Assembly (NCBI RefSeq): GCF_013393325.1
Contig: NZ_QJRC01000091.1
Location: 1 to 64,000 of the forward strand
Length of the DNA: 64,000 bases
Source of the DNA: Pseudomonas hunanensis
Lineage (GTDB): Bacteria > Pseudomonadota > Gammaproteobacteria > Pseudomonadales > Pseudomonadaceae
Reading direction: 5' to 3'
Part shown: positions 18,059 through 27,316 of the stretch, piece after piece
Layout: each line of letters opens with the position of its first letter
Numbering within the stretch: the first letter of the stretch is position 1
Made by a program: the position numbers and the translations under genes
The notes under the pieces: model-generated
Seen by the model: only the letters and a program-made list of their open reading frames with translations
Told to the model about the DNA's origin: nothing
Database searches by the model: none

Positions 18059-18561
18059 GCTTGCGCCCCGCTCAGGTAACACTGGCGCAAGGCCTGGGTC
18101 ATGTAGCGACCAACCGTACGTTCGGATACGCCCAGGCGCCGACCAATTTCCGCATAGGCCAGGCCATCGAGCTGGCTCATGAGAAACGCCTTCTTCACCA
18201 CCAGCGGCAGCCCTGCCAGGCTGCGGTCGATGGCGTGCAGGGCTTCCAGCAGCAGGTGGGTTTCTTCCGGCGAGGGCGCCAGCGTTTCAGGCAGCAGCAT
18301 CAGCCGCTCCAGGTAGGCCTGCTCCAGGCGTCGGCGGCGATGGCGGTCGGAAATCAGTCGCCTGGCAATGGTCGAGAGGTAGGCGCGCGGCTGCTCGATG
18401 GCCGCTGGGTCGACCCGTGCGGCAAGCAGCTGGCAGAAGGTTTCGGCAGCCGTGTCCTCGGCGTCTGGGCGGTTGCTCAGTTGCCGTTGCACATGCCGCA
18501 GCAACCAGCGGTGGTGATCGCTGAAAAACAAACCCAGCTTGCTGGTGTGGGATGCGGACAC
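18055..18561 (-). CDS. FecI-type ECF sigma factor
   Basis: A 168-residue sigma factor with region 2 (HHRWLLRHVQRQLSNRPDAEDTAAETF) and region 4 (DGLAYAEIGRRLGVSERTVGRYM). It should direct RNA polymerase to the adjacent receptor promoter when the siderophore is sensed. The start is taken as GTG (VSASHTSKLG); a TTG four codons earlier also fits, and neither has a strong ribosome site. A Fur-like box lies just upstream. Confidence 0.9.
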   Translation of the reverse strand: MSASHTSKLGLFFSDHHRWLLRHVQRQLSNRPDAEDTAAETFCQLLAARVDPAAIEQPRAYLSTIARRLISDRHRRRRLEQAYLERLMLLPETLAPSPEETHLLLEALHAIDRSLAGLPLVVKKAFLMSQLDGLAYAEIGRRLGVSERTVGRYMTQALRQCYLSGAQA

Positions 18562-18578
18562 GGGCAGGACCAAAAGCT

Positions 18579-18597
18579 AATGAGAATTTATCGCATT
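18579..18597 (-). promoter_or_regulatory. Fur box upstream of fecI
   Basis: The plus-strand sequence AATGAGAATTTATCGCATT matches 15 of 19 positions of a symmetric Fur consensus (AATGAGAATCATTCTCATT) by hand. It lies 18 bases before the fecI start, where Fur would repress when iron is plentiful. Confidence 0.7.
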
Positions 18598-18679
18598 TTA
18601 TAGGCGAGACGCGGGAAGCGCTACCCGGCGCCAACACCTATTCTGTGATTGAGCCCCCTCCTTCTCCAGAGCCCGCACC

Positions 18680-20392
18680 ATGCCCCACCCCACACGCTTC
18701 GACTGGCAACGCTGGCTGCCCGGCCTCGTCACCCTGCTCCACTACAAAGCGGCCTGGTTACCCAAGGACATCGCCGCCGGCCTGGTGCTCACCACCATGC
18801 TGGTACCCGTGGGCATCGCCTACGCCGAAGCGTCCGGCGTCCCCGGTATCTATGGGCTGTACGCCACCATCATCCCGCTGCTGGCCTATGCCCTGTTCGG
18901 CCCCAGCCGCATCCTGGTGCTGGGGCCGGACTCGGCGCTGGCCGCGCCGATCCTGGCAGTGGTGGTGCAGTACGCTGCCAGCGACCCGCAGCGGGCGATC
19001 GCAATCGCCAGCATGATGGCGCTGGTCGCCGGGGCGTTCTGTGTGGTTGCCGGGCTGCTGCGCCTGGGCTTTATCACCGAGCTGCTGTCCAAGCCGATCC
19101 GCTACGGCTACATGAACGGCATCGCCCTCACCGTATTGATCAGCCAGTTGCCCAAGCTGTTCGGCCTCAAAGTCGACAGTGAGGGGCCCTTGCGCGACCT
19201 TTGGCACTTGGGCCAGGCGCTGTTCGCCGGCCAGGGGCACTGGCCAAGCTTCGTCGTGGGCGCCGGTAGCCTGGTGCTGATCCTGCTGCTCAAACCGTTC
19301 AAGCGCCTGCCAGGCATCTTGATCGCCGTGGTGTTGGCGACGCTGGCAGTAAGCCTGTTCAACCTCGACCAAATGGGCGTCAAGGTACTCGGGCAATTGC
19401 CCCAGGGCCTGCCCACCTTCGTCTTCCCCTGGGTAACCGACATCGACCTGGTCGAGGTGATACTGGGCGGGGTTGCCGTGGCGCTGGTGTCGTTCGCCGA
19501 CACCAGCGTACTGTCACGCTCTTATGCCGCACGCCTGAAAATGCCGGTAAACCCCAACCAGGAGATGTTCGGCCTGGGCGTGGCCAACCTGGCTTCGGGG
19601 CTGTTCCAAGGCATCCCGATCAGCAGCAGTTCGTCACGCACACCGGTGGCCGAAGCCGCCGGCTCGCAGACCCAGCTCACCGGCATCATCGGCGCGCTGG
19701 CAGTAACCCTGTTGCTGCTGGTAGCGCCCAATCTGATGCAGCACCTGCCCAACAGCGCGCTGGCTGCGGTGGTCATTGCCGCTGCGCTGGGGCTGTTCGA
19801 GTTCGCCGACCTCAAGCGTATTTTCCGCATGCAGCAGTGGGAATTCTGGCTGTCGATCACCTGCTTTGTCGGTGTGGCGGTGTTCGGCGCCATTCCCGGT
19901 ATCTGCATTGCCGTGGCGGTGTCGGTGATCGAGTTCCTGTGGGACGGCTGGCGGCCGCACCACGCGGTGCTCGGGCGTGCCGATGGGCTGCGTGGTTACC
20001 ATGACGTGCAGCGTTATCCACAGGCCCGGCGTATTCCGGGGCTGGTGCTGCTGCGCTGGGACGCGCCGCTGTTCTTTGCCAATGCCGAGCAGTTCCAGAG
20101 CACAGTGATGGCGGCGGTGGACGCGTCGCCGACGCCGGTGCAGCGGCTGATAATTGCGGCGGAACCGGTGACCAGTATCGACATCACCTCGGCGGACATG
20201 CTGGCCGAGCTGGACCGAGCGCTGGAGGCACGGGGGGTGGAGTTGCAGTTTGCCGAAATGAAGGACCCGGTGAAGGACAAGATGCGGCGATTCGGGTTGT
20301 TCGAGCATATGGGAGAGAGGGCTTTTCACCCTACAGTGGGCGCGGCAGTGGATGCCTATCTGGAAGAGAGTGGGGTCGATTGGCAGCCCTGA
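18680..20392 (+). CDS. SulP-family anion permease with STAS domain
   Basis: A 570-residue transporter. About 12 hydrophobic segments fill residues 30-430, with the family pattern AAGLVLTTMLVPVGIAYAEASGVPGIYGLYA early on. A cytoplasmic STAS domain follows (about 440-560), containing LVLLRWDAPLFFANAE and ITSADMLAEL. SulP proteins import sulfate, bicarbonate or C4-dicarboxylates; the substrate cannot be assigned, and no carbonic anhydrase gene is adjacent. It is transcribed away from the iron-regulation genes. Confidence 0.92.
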   Translation: MPHPTRFDWQRWLPGLVTLLHYKAAWLPKDIAAGLVLTTMLVPVGIAYAEASGVPGIYGLYATIIPLLAYALFGPSRILVLGPDSALAAPILAVVVQYAASDPQRAIAIASMMALVAGAFCVVAGLLRLGFITELLSKPIRYGYMNGIALTVLISQLPKLFGLKVDSEGPLRDLWHLGQALFAGQGHWPSFVVGAGSLVLILLLKPFKRLPGILIAVVLATLAVSLFNLDQMGVKVLGQLPQGLPTFVFPWVTDIDLVEVILGGVAVALVSFADTSVLSRSYAARLKMPVNPNQEMFGLGVANLASGLFQGIPISSSSSRTPVAEAAGSQTQLTGIIGALAVTLLLLVAPNLMQHLPNSALAAVVIAAALGLFEFADLKRIFRMQQWEFWLSITCFVGVAVFGAIPGICIAVAVSVIEFLWDGWRPHHAVLGRADGLRGYHDVQRYPQARRIPGLVLLRWDAPLFFANAEQFQSTVMAAVDASPTPVQRLIIAAEPVTSIDITSADMLAELDRALEARGVELQFAEMKDPVKDKMRRFGLFEHMGERAFHPTVGAAVDAYLEESGVDWQP

Positions 20393-20400
20393 CAGAGGAA

Positions 20401-21417
20401 CTAAACAGCCCGTACCCGAAGCCGAAACCGGTCAATCCAGATAAGCATGGCACTGGCATACACCGACACCGCCAGAAACAGTGCCATGCGCACGGCAAAG
20501 GCGCGGTAAACGTCCTGCCCGCCGGCACTGTCCTGCACCGACTGCCCTAACAGGATCAGCATTGTCGTCAGGCAGCTCACCCAATAAGCCGGGCTCTGCC
20601 GGTTCGACACGGCCTGGTACAGCCGTCGCGCCTGCCAGAGCGCGAACAGCAGTACCCACAGGAAGAACATCCACAGGTGCACGTACAGGCTCAACGCCCC
20701 CCACAACACTATCGCCAACACCCCAGCAAGCAAGGTTGAACCGATCAGCTCTCGGCTGGCGTGCCGCGCACGGGTTTCGCCGGCCTGCTGCCCAACGCTC
20801 ACGGCTTTCATGATCAGTGGCATGTACTGGTCCGGCGCGATCAACGCCAGGAGAAAGGCCGGCATCACGATCAGTGTGGCCCGCAGCGCCACCCAGCTGA
20901 CATGCTCGCTGGCCAGCAGCGCCGCCGCCGGTTGTGCCGGCGCATCGGCTGGCTCGGGAAACAGCACATGCGCCACTGTCGTGCCCAGCACCGCCAGCAG
21001 CATGCCCTTGGCCAGCGCTTCGACTACCGAAAGCGCCAATGTGAAATCGCTGGTGCCGGCAGCAGCAATCATGGTCAGGCCGACCACCAGCAGGTTGGCC
21101 AGCAGGCCGTTGCCCCCCTTCAACGCATAGCGCAATGTCAGGAAAACCCCCACCCCCACCAGCAACACGCCAGCCGTTGGGGCATGGCGCAACAGCGGAA
21201 TAAGCAGCAGACCGCTGCCGCAACTTAGCAGCACCAGCAGCGCCAGGGCCGGCGCCGCACGCAGGGGCAGTGGCTGACTGCGCATGGCGAGCAGCAATAC
21301 TGCAAACACAGGTGCCAGGATCGGCACCGGCAAGCCGATACCAAAGCTCACTGCCAGGCACAGTGCCACGCCCCAGGCCAGGCGCAGGGCGCGCAGGCGG
21401 CGCAGCTCAATAGGCAT
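20401..21417 (-). CDS. DUF2955-type inner-membrane efflux component
   Basis: A 338-residue membrane protein with about ten hydrophobic segments in two blocks separated near residue 160. It resembles the membrane half of aromatic-acid exporters (AaeB/FUSC-like, DUF2955). Its start overlaps the end of the HlyD gene by 11 bases, so it is the last gene of a tripartite pump with an HlyD adaptor and a NodT channel. The substrate is unknown. Confidence 0.75.
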   Translation of the reverse strand: MPIELRRLRALRLAWGVALCLAVSFGIGLPVPILAPVFAVLLLAMRSQPLPLRAAPALALLVLLSCGSGLLLIPLLRHAPTAGVLLVGVGVFLTLRYALKGGNGLLANLLVVGLTMIAAAGTSDFTLALSVVEALAKGMLLAVLGTTVAHVLFPEPADAPAQPAAALLASEHVSWVALRATLIVMPAFLLALIAPDQYMPLIMKAVSVGQQAGETRARHASRELIGSTLLAGVLAIVLWGALSLYVHLWMFFLWVLLFALWQARRLYQAVSNRQSPAYWVSCLTTMLILLGQSVQDSAGGQDVYRAFAVRMALFLAVSVYASAMLIWIDRFRLRVRAV

Positions 21418-22504
21418 ATGACAGCCAGCTCATCAGCCACATGAACAACCGGCCCAGCAGGTTCAGGGGGTTACCTTCGCCGGGCAAGGCCATGACCTCG
21501 GCCTGGCCACCGACCCGCAGCACGGTCTTGTCCTGAAGCTGGTCGCGCTCCAGCTCGACGATCACCGGGAAGCGCTGCGCCGAACGCAGCCACTCGCGGC
21601 TGTTCTGCACGGTCGGCAGCGTACCCGGCGCTGCAGGCTGGCCCACGCTCACACCGTAGCCAATGCTGCGTATACGCCCCTTCAACACAGTGCCGGGCAG
21701 CGCGTCGAGCACCACCAGCACCGGCGTGTCGGGGCGCAGCCGACCGAGGTTGTTCTCGGTCATGTCGGCACTTATCCACACGTCATGAATACTGATCAGG
21801 GTCATCATCGGGCTGCCCGCCCCGACATAGTGGCCAACGTCGGTGCGCAAGTCGGTGATCAACCCGTTCGCATCAGCGCGTACCACGGTACGGGCAAGGT
21901 CCAGGCGGGCCTTTTCCACGTTGGCCGCTGCACTGCGCAGCTGGGCATTGTCCTCCTGTGCACCGCCCTGCTGTTCACGGGCGCGCACCACTTCAGCACG
22001 GGCCGCCGCCACTTGGCTTATGGCCTGGTCACGGGTGGCCTGTGCGCCTTCCAGGCGGCGCACCGATACCGTGCCGGGGTCTTCGTCAATCAGCCGCTTG
22101 AGGCGTTCTGCGTCCTGCCGCGCCTTGCGCTCATTGGCCTGGGCCGCCACGAGCGCAGCCTGAGCGGAGTCGATGCCAGCGGTACTGGCGCCGATCTGCC
22201 GGCGCACGGTATCGAGATCGGCTTCGGCGCGGGCCAAGGCAATGCGGTACTGTTCTTGGTCGAGTTCGAACAGCACATCGCCCTGGCGCACTTCCTGGTT
22301 GTTGCCGACGGCCACACGCTTGATCTGCCCGGCCACTTCGGCGGCCACCGGCACCACGTAGGCCTGCAGGCGTGCCTGCTGGGTGTATGGCGTGAAGCGG
22401 TCCGCCAGCAGGTACCAAAGCAGGCTCACGGCAATTAGCAACAGCACCCAGCGCATACCGCGATCAGGGGCTGACGGGGGCGGCGCTGGCCTGGTGTCGC
22501 TCAT
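21407..22504 (-). CDS. HlyD/EmrA-family periplasmic adaptor
   Basis: A 365-residue membrane-fusion protein: one transmembrane helix (about residues 17-35, MRWVLLLIAVSLLWYLLA), a lipoyl half-motif (VVPVAAEVAGQIKRVAVGNNQEV), a long coiled-coil hairpin (about 85-190), the second lipoyl half and a beta-barrel domain. It links the inner-membrane DUF2955 protein to the NodT-type channel. Its ATG overlaps the channel gene's stop by 4 bases. Confidence 0.9.
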   Translation of the reverse strand: MSDTRPAPPPSAPDRGMRWVLLLIAVSLLWYLLADRFTPYTQQARLQAYVVPVAAEVAGQIKRVAVGNNQEVRQGDVLFELDQEQYRIALARAEADLDTVRRQIGASTAGIDSAQAALVAAQANERKARQDAERLKRLIDEDPGTVSVRRLEGAQATRDQAISQVAAARAEVVRAREQQGGAQEDNAQLRSAAANVEKARLDLARTVVRADANGLITDLRTDVGHYVGAGSPMMTLISIHDVWISADMTENNLGRLRPDTPVLVVLDALPGTVLKGRIRSIGYGVSVGQPAAPGTLPTVQNSREWLRSAQRFPVIVELERDQLQDKTVLRVGGQAEVMALPGEGNPLNLLGRLFMWLMSWLSYAY

Positions 22505-24015
22505 TCGGTTTCACCTTGTGCATGTGCGCTGGAGGCTGGCACGTCGAGCAGCTCGCCCCAGTCGGTGCGTTGCTGCATGTGCTGGCGGGTGGCCGGGTCG
22601 ATCGGCGCGCGGCGGGTGTCCCAGCCTCCGCCCAGGGCCTTGTACAACGTCACCAGGCTGCTGACCGCGTTGCCACGGCTGACCAGGTAACCATCCTGTT
22701 GCTGCAACAGCAGTTGCTGGGCATCGAGCACCCGCTGGAAGTCGGCGAAGCCTTCGCGGTACTGCGAGCTGGCCAGGGTCAGCGAGCGTTGCGCCGCCTG
22801 GGAAGCCTGGTCGCGAATGGTTGCACTTTGCAGCGAGCGCACCAGACCGCTGGCAGCGTCGTCGGCTTCACGGGCGGCTTCGCGCACACCCTGGTGGTAC
22901 AGCTCGATCAGTTGCTGCAAGCGGGCATCTTCCACCCGCACGGCATTTTTGCGCCGGCCGTAGTCGAACGGGTTCCAGATCAGGCTCGGCCCTGCCGCCA
23001 GGTCGAAAGTGTTGGGCAGGTGACTGGCCGAAAGAAAGGTCCAGCCGATACTGCCAAGCAGGCTCAGTTGTGGATAAAGATCGGCCTCGGCCACCCCGAC
23101 CAGCGCCGACTGCGCCGCCACTGCCTGCTCGGCGGCGCGAATGTCTGGCCGGCGCTGCAGCAGGTTGGCAGGCACGTCCTGCAATATTGCGCGCTCTGGC
23201 AGCGGCAGCTGGCCATGACCGGCCTGCAACTGCGGCAGCGGCCCGGGCGGGCGGCCCAGCAATGAGCACAACACATTGCGCAGGGCGTTGAGCTGATTCT
23301 CGAATTCAGGGATGGTGGCCAGGGTCGCCAGGTATTGAGTACGCGCCTGCTGCCAGTCGAGTTCGTCATGTTCGCCGTGGCGGAAAAGCCGCTCGGTGAT
23401 CTCCAGGCTACGCGCCTGGCGCTTGGCGTTCTCTTGCGCGATATCCAGCCGCGCCTCGGCGGTACGCAGGGCAAAGTAAGTGTCGGCCACTTGTGCACGC
23501 AGCAACAACATGGCGTCGGCGTAGTTGGCCTGGGAGGCGAAGTAGAGGGCATCTGCGCTTTCGATGGCGCGACTGAAGCGGCCCCAGAAGTCGATCTCCC
23601 AGCCAATGTCGAAGCCGACGCTGGATTGCCAGAACACCGAATCACGGGCGGTGGCAGTACCGGACTGGTTCTGCTTCAGGTACAGGCTCTGCGCGCTCAG
23701 TTGCTGCAGCTGTGGATAACGCCCGGTCTGCACGATGGCCAATTGCGCACGAGCTTCAGCGATACGCAGGCCAGCCACGCGCAGGTTGGTGTTGTTGGCG
23801 TCGGCCTCGGCAATCAGCGCGTCCAGCATCGGGTCGGCAAACACCGCCCACCACTGGCGCAGGTCAGGGGTGGTGGCGCTACGCCCTGCCTGTTCCAGCA
23901 TGGGTGTGCTCCAGCCGTCCAGCCACGGGGCCTGGGGCTTTTCGAAATCGGGGCCGACCTGGGTGCAACCAGCCAGCAGCATCAGCAACCCCAGGCCATA
24001 GCAGCAGTTGGGCAT
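22501..24015 (-). CDS. NodT-family outer-membrane efflux channel lipoprotein
   Basis: A 504-residue TolC-type protein. The signal peptide ends in the lipobox LLAGC (Cys17). It has the duplicated outer-membrane efflux domain, with LRVAGLRIAEARAQLAIVQTGRYPQL in the first half and RRPDIRAAEQAVAAQSALVGVAEADLYP in the second. It is the first gene of the three-part pump and starts 3 bases after the AI-2E permease gene on the same strand, so all four may share a transcript. Confidence 0.92.
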   Translation of the reverse strand: MPNCCYGLGLLMLLAGCTQVGPDFEKPQAPWLDGWSTPMLEQAGRSATTPDLRQWWAVFADPMLDALIAEADANNTNLRVAGLRIAEARAQLAIVQTGRYPQLQQLSAQSLYLKQNQSGTATARDSVFWQSSVGFDIGWEIDFWGRFSRAIESADALYFASQANYADAMLLLRAQVADTYFALRTAEARLDIAQENAKRQARSLEITERLFRHGEHDELDWQQARTQYLATLATIPEFENQLNALRNVLCSLLGRPPGPLPQLQAGHGQLPLPERAILQDVPANLLQRRPDIRAAEQAVAAQSALVGVAEADLYPQLSLLGSIGWTFLSASHLPNTFDLAAGPSLIWNPFDYGRRKNAVRVEDARLQQLIELYHQGVREAAREADDAASGLVRSLQSATIRDQASQAAQRSLTLASSQYREGFADFQRVLDAQQLLLQQQDGYLVSRGNAVSSLVTLYKALGGGWDTRRAPIDPATRQHMQQRTDWGELLDVPASSAHAQGETE

Positions 24016-24018
24016 GGC

Positions 24019-25116
24019 TCAGGCGGCGGGGGGTGCCGGTTGCTCCGGCACCTGCAGCGCAACCCATTGCCAGAACAACACGTAGGTCACGCCTAGGATT
24101 ACCGGGCCAATGAACAACCCGATGATGCCTTTGACCACCATGCCGCCCAGTGCCCCAATCAGCACCACCGGCATCGGCACATCGACCCCGCGCCCCAGCA
24201 GCATCGGTTTGAGCACGTTGTCGGCAAGGCCGGCGACGAAGGTGTAGACGGCAAAAACGATGGCCGCCACCGTGAAGCCTTCGGTGTTGAATACATAAAT
24301 GATTACCGGCACCGTGACCAACGTGGCCGGGGCTTGGGCAATCCCAAGCATGAGGATGACGATGGCCAGCATCCCTGCCCCTGGTACGCCTTTGATGACG
24401 AAACCGACACCGATCAACAGCATTTGGATGAACGCAATGCCGATCACGCCTTGCGCCACCGCGCGAATGGTAGCGGTGCACAGCGTGGCCAAGGGCTTAC
24501 CGCGCTCTTCGCCCGAAACCCGCATGGCAATACGCTGCGCTGCGACTTCACCGCGTTCACCGAAGGCCATGATGACCCCGGAAATGATGATCGCGCCGAT
24601 GAACAGCAGGAAGGCCCCACCGGCACTGGCCGCAGCGCCCAGTACGGTAAGCCCGGCACCCTTGATCTGGGGCATCCACTGATTCAGTACACTGGCCATG
24701 TTTTCGGAGGCCGCCAACCACAGCGCATGCACCTTCGGCCCGATCAGTGGCCAGCTCGCCACGGAGTCAGGTGGGACCGGCACGCTCCAGGCACCGCTCT
24801 TGAGCAAGGTCACCAGGCTGTCCACCGATTCACCAATGGACATCACGACCAGGTAGATCGGCACCAACAGCACCACCAGTACCAGCAGCACCACCAGCGT
24901 CGCCGCATAGCCTTGCTTGAGCCCAGTGCGGCGCTGGATACGGCAATGCAACGGGTACAACGTGACCGCCAGGATCACCGCCCACAGCATCAATTCCAGG
25001 AACGGTTGGAATACCTGGAAGGAGAAGATCACCAAGGCTGCCACCAGGCCGGCCTTGATGAGTACATCGAGCAAGCCCCGCGACAGGGCGCTGTCCAGCT
25101 TGAAACTCGACTGCAT
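24019..25116 (-). CDS. AI-2E/PerM-family permease
   Basis: A 365-residue membrane protein with about eight hydrophobic segments. Typical family stretches are FLELMLWAVILAVTLYPLH near the N-terminus, a soluble loop at about 80-135 and FIGPVILGVTYVLFWQWVAL at the end. The start was moved 13 codons downstream to the ATG behind GGGAGGTGG. Family members are described as exporters of AI-2 or as ion antiporters, so no substrate is claimed. It precedes the efflux pump genes. Confidence 0.85.
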   Translation of the reverse strand: MQSSFKLDSALSRGLLDVLIKAGLVAALVIFSFQVFQPFLELMLWAVILAVTLYPLHCRIQRRTGLKQGYAATLVVLLVLVVLLVPIYLVVMSIGESVDSLVTLLKSGAWSVPVPPDSVASWPLIGPKVHALWLAASENMASVLNQWMPQIKGAGLTVLGAAASAGGAFLLFIGAIIISGVIMAFGERGEVAAQRIAMRVSGEERGKPLATLCTATIRAVAQGVIGIAFIQMLLIGVGFVIKGVPGAGMLAIVILMLGIAQAPATLVTVPVIIYVFNTEGFTVAAIVFAVYTFVAGLADNVLKPMLLGRGVDVPMPVVLIGALGGMVVKGIIGLFIGPVILGVTYVLFWQWVALQVPEQPAPPAA

Positions 25117-25156
25117 GATCCACCTCCCGACATTCAATGCACCAGCCAGGCGCAAT

Positions 25157-26353
25157 TCACTGGCCCGTTTCAGGGGATACCTGCACGGGGCTGTCGTCGC
25201 GTAGCTGCCGCGCCAAGGCCATCATTACCAAGGGCACCACGGCCATCGACAAGGTGATGGCCAGTACCAGCAGGTCGTGCACCTGCTGGGTGAGGACCTG
25301 ATGGTCCAGCGCCAGCTTGAACACCACGAAGGCGAACTCGCCCCCCGAGGCCAGCACTACGCCCAGGCAGAGCGCCTGTGCCTTGTTGAGCCCACCGAGC
25401 GTGCGCCCCAGGCCATACAACAAGGGCAGCTTGATGGCGACCAGCAGCAAGGTGAGCCCCAACACCATCAGCGGCATGCCGAACAGCAGGCGCAGGTCGG
25501 CACTCATGCCCACGCCAACGAAGAACAGCCCCAGCAGCAGGCCTTTGATTGGCTCGATCTGGGTTTCCAGTTCGTGGCGAAAGGGCGACTCGGCCATCAG
25601 CACGCCGGCCAGAAAGGCCCCCAGCGCCATCGAAACACCCACGTGCTCCATCAACCAGGCGGTGCCCAGCACCACCAGCAAAGCCGTGGCGGTCGACAGC
25701 TCAGGCAGACCCGACCCCACCGTCCACTTGAATACCGGGGTCAACAGATAACGGCCAAAAACAATCAGCACACCAATGCCAACAGCCACGGCCAGCAACG
25801 GCCAGGCACCTTCGTCGGCGGTGCTGACATCACCACCGAGCAACGGCACCACAGCAATCAGGGGAATGGCGGCAATGTCCTGGAACAGCAGAATGGCCAC
25901 GGCCAGACGGCCGTGAGGCTTGCCCAGGTCCTTGCGTTCGGCCAGGACCTGCAAGCCAAAGGCGGTGGACGACAGCGCCAGGCCCAGGCCCAGCACGATG
26001 GCAGCGGCCCTGGATTGGTCGAACACCCCATACGCCAGCAGCCCAAGCAGCACGGCGGTAAGCCCCACCTGCAAGCTGCCGACGCCAAACAGCGCCCGGC
26101 GCATGGTCCACAGACGCCGTGGGGACAGCTCCAGGCCAATCACGAACAGCAACATGACCACGCCCATTTCCGACAGCCGCGCCACGTTGTCCGGGTTGCC
26201 GAGCAGCCCAAGCACCGACGGGCCAATCAGGATACCCGCCAACAGATAACCCGGTACCGCCCCCATTTTCAGACGTTGCGCCAGCGGTACCAGAAGCACC
26301 ACGGCCAACAGGAACACCACCGTCGCCTGCAGCAGACTGCCGTCATGAGGCAT
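25157..26353 (-). CDS. CPA2-family cation:proton antiporter, membrane domain only
   Basis: A 398-residue protein with about 12 hydrophobic segments and the CPA2 hallmark regions GYLLAGILIGPSVLGLL and LLFVIGLELSPRRLW. LFQDIAAIPL carries the ion-site aspartate (QD). KefB/KefC and many relatives continue into a cytoplasmic RCK/TrkA-N domain and run to about 600 residues; this one stops after the membrane domain, so it lacks the nucleotide/glutathione-sensing module. The ion is unknown. The AI-2E gene starts 40 bases downstream on the same strand. Confidence 0.88.
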   Translation of the reverse strand: MPHDGSLLQATVVFLLAVVLLVPLAQRLKMGAVPGYLLAGILIGPSVLGLLGNPDNVARLSEMGVVMLLFVIGLELSPRRLWTMRRALFGVGSLQVGLTAVLLGLLAYGVFDQSRAAAIVLGLGLALSSTAFGLQVLAERKDLGKPHGRLAVAILLFQDIAAIPLIAVVPLLGGDVSTADEGAWPLLAVAVGIGVLIVFGRYLLTPVFKWTVGSGLPELSTATALLVVLGTAWLMEHVGVSMALGAFLAGVLMAESPFRHELETQIEPIKGLLLGLFFVGVGMSADLRLLFGMPLMVLGLTLLLVAIKLPLLYGLGRTLGGLNKAQALCLGVVLASGGEFAFVVFKLALDHQVLTQQVHDLLVLAITLSMAVVPLVMMALARQLRDDSPVQVSPETGQ

Positions 26354-26389
26354 GAGCTCGTACCTTCGCAGCTTCCCGTAGGAAGGGGT

Positions 26390-27208
26390 TCAGAAGCGTT
26401 CTTCGACGACCTTGAACGGGTAGGCCACAGCCTTGTACTTGCCGATCTTGCCGCGTTTGGGCAGCTTCACCAGCTGCTCGCGGGTGATGTCTTTGTAGGG
26501 AATACGGCTGAGCAGATGGCTGATGATGTTCAGCCGAGCGCGACGTTTGTCGTTGGAGTGCGCCATGAACCACGGCGCCCAAGCGGTATCCGAGGCCTGG
26601 AACATGTCGTCACGCGCCTGGGTATAGTCATCCCAGCGGGTGTACGACTTGAGGTCCATCGGCGACAGCTTCCACAGTTTGCGGCCGTCGGTGATGCGAT
26701 CCTGCAAGCGCCGGGTTTGCTCTTCGGCGCTGACTTCAAGCCAGTACTTGATGAGGATGATCCCCGACTCGACCATGACCTTTTCAAACACCGGCACACC
26801 GGTCAGGAACTTATCCACTTGCTCATCGGAGCAGAAGCCCATTACCCGCTCCACCCCTGCGCGGTTGTACCAACTGCGATCGAAGATCACCACTTCGCCT
26901 GCCGCAGGCAAGTGGCCCAGGTAGCGCTGCAGGTACATCTGGGATTTTTCCCGTTCGGTCGGCGCCGGCAGCGCCACCACACGAAACACCCGCGGGCTGA
27001 CGCGCTCGGTAATGGCCTTGATGGTGCCGCCCTTGCCGGCGCCATCGCGGCCTTCGAAGACAATGCATACCTTCAAGCCCTTGGCCACCACCCACTCCTG
27101 CAGCTTCACCAGCTCTACATGCAGGTTCCTGAGCGCTTTTTCGTAGGCCTTGCCGCCCAGTTTTTCTGGCTGTTCCTGGGTGGGTTTCTTCCTGGACGGC
27201 TTCGACAT
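26390..27208 (-). CDS. ppk2: Polyphosphate kinase 2
   Basis: A 272-residue class I PPK2 that transfers phosphate between polyphosphate and nucleoside diphosphates. Walker A is GRDGAGKGG (about residues 54-62), Walker B is VIFDRSWYNRAGVE and the lid region follows (SAEEQTRRLQDRITDG). The short N-terminal basic stretch (SKPSRKKPTQ) is normal. A ribosome site AGGAGAG precedes the ATG. It stands alone between the antiporter and the YcaC-like gene. Confidence 0.93.
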   Translation of the reverse strand: MSKPSRKKPTQEQPEKLGGKAYEKALRNLHVELVKLQEWVVAKGLKVCIVFEGRDGAGKGGTIKAITERVSPRVFRVVALPAPTEREKSQMYLQRYLGHLPAAGEVVIFDRSWYNRAGVERVMGFCSDEQVDKFLTGVPVFEKVMVESGIILIKYWLEVSAEEQTRRLQDRITDGRKLWKLSPMDLKSYTRWDDYTQARDDMFQASDTAWAPWFMAHSNDKRRARLNIISHLLSRIPYKDITREQLVKLPKRGKIGKYKAVAYPFKVVEERF

Positions 27209-27316
27209 GACACTCTCCTGAAGGCGAATGAAGAGTCAGTATGGTCGATTCATGACGGTTTGCCGCTTCGCTTGCAGATTGATGCGGGGGCTGCCGTGCA
27301 GCCCCGCCGGGTGGCG

